64,000 nucleotides of DNA from Tridacna crocea (Eukaryota; Mollusca; Bivalvia; Cardiida; Cardiidae), in the NCBI GenBank assembly GCA_943736015.1, contig OX031068.1, positions 31,926,296 through 31,990,295 of the forward strand, read 5' to 3'. A program made the position numbers and the translations under genes. Below, in pieces: positions 63,150-64,000 of the stretch. The notes under the pieces are model-generated. The model worked only from the letters and a program-made list of their open reading frames with translations. It did no database searches and was not told the DNA's origin. Within the stretch, counting starts at the first letter, position 1. The number at the start of each line of letters is the position of its first letter.

Positions 63150-64000
63150 ATGCCAATGGCCACCGTAGCAGAAATGACAAGAATCACAATATTTCTAGTA
63201 TACTTATTAACCATATTCAGCGATGGTTTCCGGATACGGCGTTCTGGTCTCGCTGGGTTTAATGACCCATACGCTCTCTCAAACGCCTATTCCGATTTAA
63301 CCAATCGCCGACGGCGGACAGAGCTTGGCCCTTTAGTAATGGATGACGACGATTCATATTTCAATCCAAATTCTTTGAATGATTTAGAAGACAATGGCAA
63401 CTTTTTCATGGGGTCATCATATCTAGATGAAGCAGAAAACATTCCACCATATTTACAAGATTACAGGTTCCAGCGTCCATTCACATCGTATAGAAGTAAA
63501 CAGGAGTACCCGTTTTCGTACGGTGACTTAGAAAAGCCGGTCTATACGCCACAGAAAAGAATGTCACATAAGTCGCATGCGTTTAAAAGAATGGGACAAT
63601 CGAGTATAAACGAGCTGCAAAAAATATTTGCTTCTGCAGATGTCCCAGAGAAGAAACTTGCTCCTGTCAAAAGAAGAGAACCTGAGATGCGCAAGATCTC
63701 TGAACAGCCCGGTTCGGCAATGAAACAGACCAAAAACTTAGTACAGAAAGTAAGAGAAATTCTAGCTGCCGCAGAAAAGATCACAAGAGAACAAGCCAAG
63801 GAAGAAAAGGAACAGGGTTTGGATCCGGAAGTGATAGAGGATGTCGTGGTTGAAAAAGTCTCTCCGGATGGAAGCACAGAAGAAAAGAAAGAACTTGTTA
63901 CTGTTACGGAAACAGGAAATGACGAAACATCCGATGAAAACGATTCAGACACTGTCGCCGAGAAGGAAGATATAAACGAAGTTAAGAGTTCTAATGAAGG
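63150..64000 (+). CDS. 5' coding exon of a secreted, dibasic-rich precursor (prohormone/granin-like), open at the right edge
   Basis: An unbroken frame of 283 codons starts at ATG 63150 and leaves the window open. A hydrophobic stretch at residues 12-24 (ITIFLVYLLTIFS), preceded by Thr-Arg, looks like a signal peptide with cleavage near 25-26. Basic processing-type sites follow: RIRR at 28-31, RRRR at 53-56, QKR at 135-137, FKR at 145-147 and VKRR at 173-176. In between are acidic, Tyr/Pro-rich pieces such as DDDD at 65-68 and a PPYL motif at 99-102. From about residue 195 the chain is Glu/Lys-rich and probably helical. This layout is known from neuropeptide prohormones and granins; I infer that class and recognise no named family. 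The start is chosen because it places the signal sequence at the N-terminus, but the frame is open back to the acceptor, and ATG 63156 or 63174 could be used instead. No mature peptide is shown. Confidence 0.85.
   Translation, partial: MPMATVAEMTRITIFLVYLLTIFSDGFRIRRSGLAGFNDPYALSNAYSDLTNRRRRTELGPLVMDDDDSYFNPNSLNDLEDNGNFFMGSSYLDEAENIPPYLQDYRFQRPFTSYRSKQEYPFSYGDLEKPVYTPQKRMSHKSHAFKRMGQSSINELQKIFASADVPEKKLAPVKRREPEMRKISEQPGSAMKQTKNLVQKVREILAAAEKITREQAKEEKEQGLDPEVIEDVVVEKVSPDGSTEEKKELVTVTETGNDETSDENDSDTVAEKEDINEVKSSNE

Noticed and set aside
63542..63952. 136-codon Ser/Phe-rich minus-strand frame
   Set aside because: It is the antisense shadow of the secretory-precursor exon; its serine richness mirrors the Glu/Asp/Lys codons of the plus frame.

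Overview
The window looks like AT-rich, intron- and repeat-dominated DNA from a metazoan nuclear genome, most likely a bivalve mollusc. Reasons: no compact operon-like coding anywhere; tRNA-headed SINEs ending in the 'gcgttaaacccc...caaccaacca' type tail; many palindromic MITEs; a non-LTR retrotransposon fragment with a 2A-like motif; and one spliced secretory-protein gene. A heterodont bivalve is my impression from the repeat families and is not verified.

Only one convincing protein-coding gene is present, at the extreme right. An exon beginning at a good 3' splice site (AG at 63133-63134) opens a reading frame that runs off the window. It encodes a signal peptide followed by an acidic, dibasic-rich chain, like a neurosecretory prohormone or granin-like precursor. 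The rest is intergenic or intronic DNA.

The dominant structure is one family of short inverted-repeat elements, about 220 bp, with ends CCCTTT...AAAGGG inside TTAA duplications (piggyBac-type target site). At the centre is a near-perfect palindrome of about 67 bp (33-bp arms, 1-nt loop). I count about 55 intact, deleted or decayed copies over the whole window. Centre-sequence variants are mirrored in both arms, and an empty-site/filled-site pair inside the window (4.5 kb against 7.8 kb) proves the TTAA duplication. Other palindromic families lie between them: a GATCAGACTGCACG hairpin (about 13 copies), a GCGCAGGCT double-hairpin element, a CTCGTAACTACAG hairpin, a GATAAACCACGATAG foldback, a 450-bp inverted repeat at 43.15-43.60 kb, and foldbacks linked to tandem repeats at 13.6-14.3 and 20.2-21.07 kb. 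SINEs of at least four types, one of them 5S rRNA-derived, are scattered among them.

Two regions are unusual. At 27.4-32.7 kb (minus strand) there is a tandem array of a two-exon unit. Exon A reads APRTVVLDGGL next to a conserved GTGAAT-like donor. Exon B encodes about 38 residues and ends at a GTACGT donor. Some copies are broken, and two satellite-like elements are inserted in the array. Related exon-A copies lie on the plus strand at 40.1 kb and in tandem units at 53.2, 54.8 and 55.75 kb. I do not recognise the protein; it could be an expanded local gene family in decay. A short exon-like frame at 40.84-41.04 kb and a mariner-like catalytic fragment at 38.25 kb are the only other coding traces.
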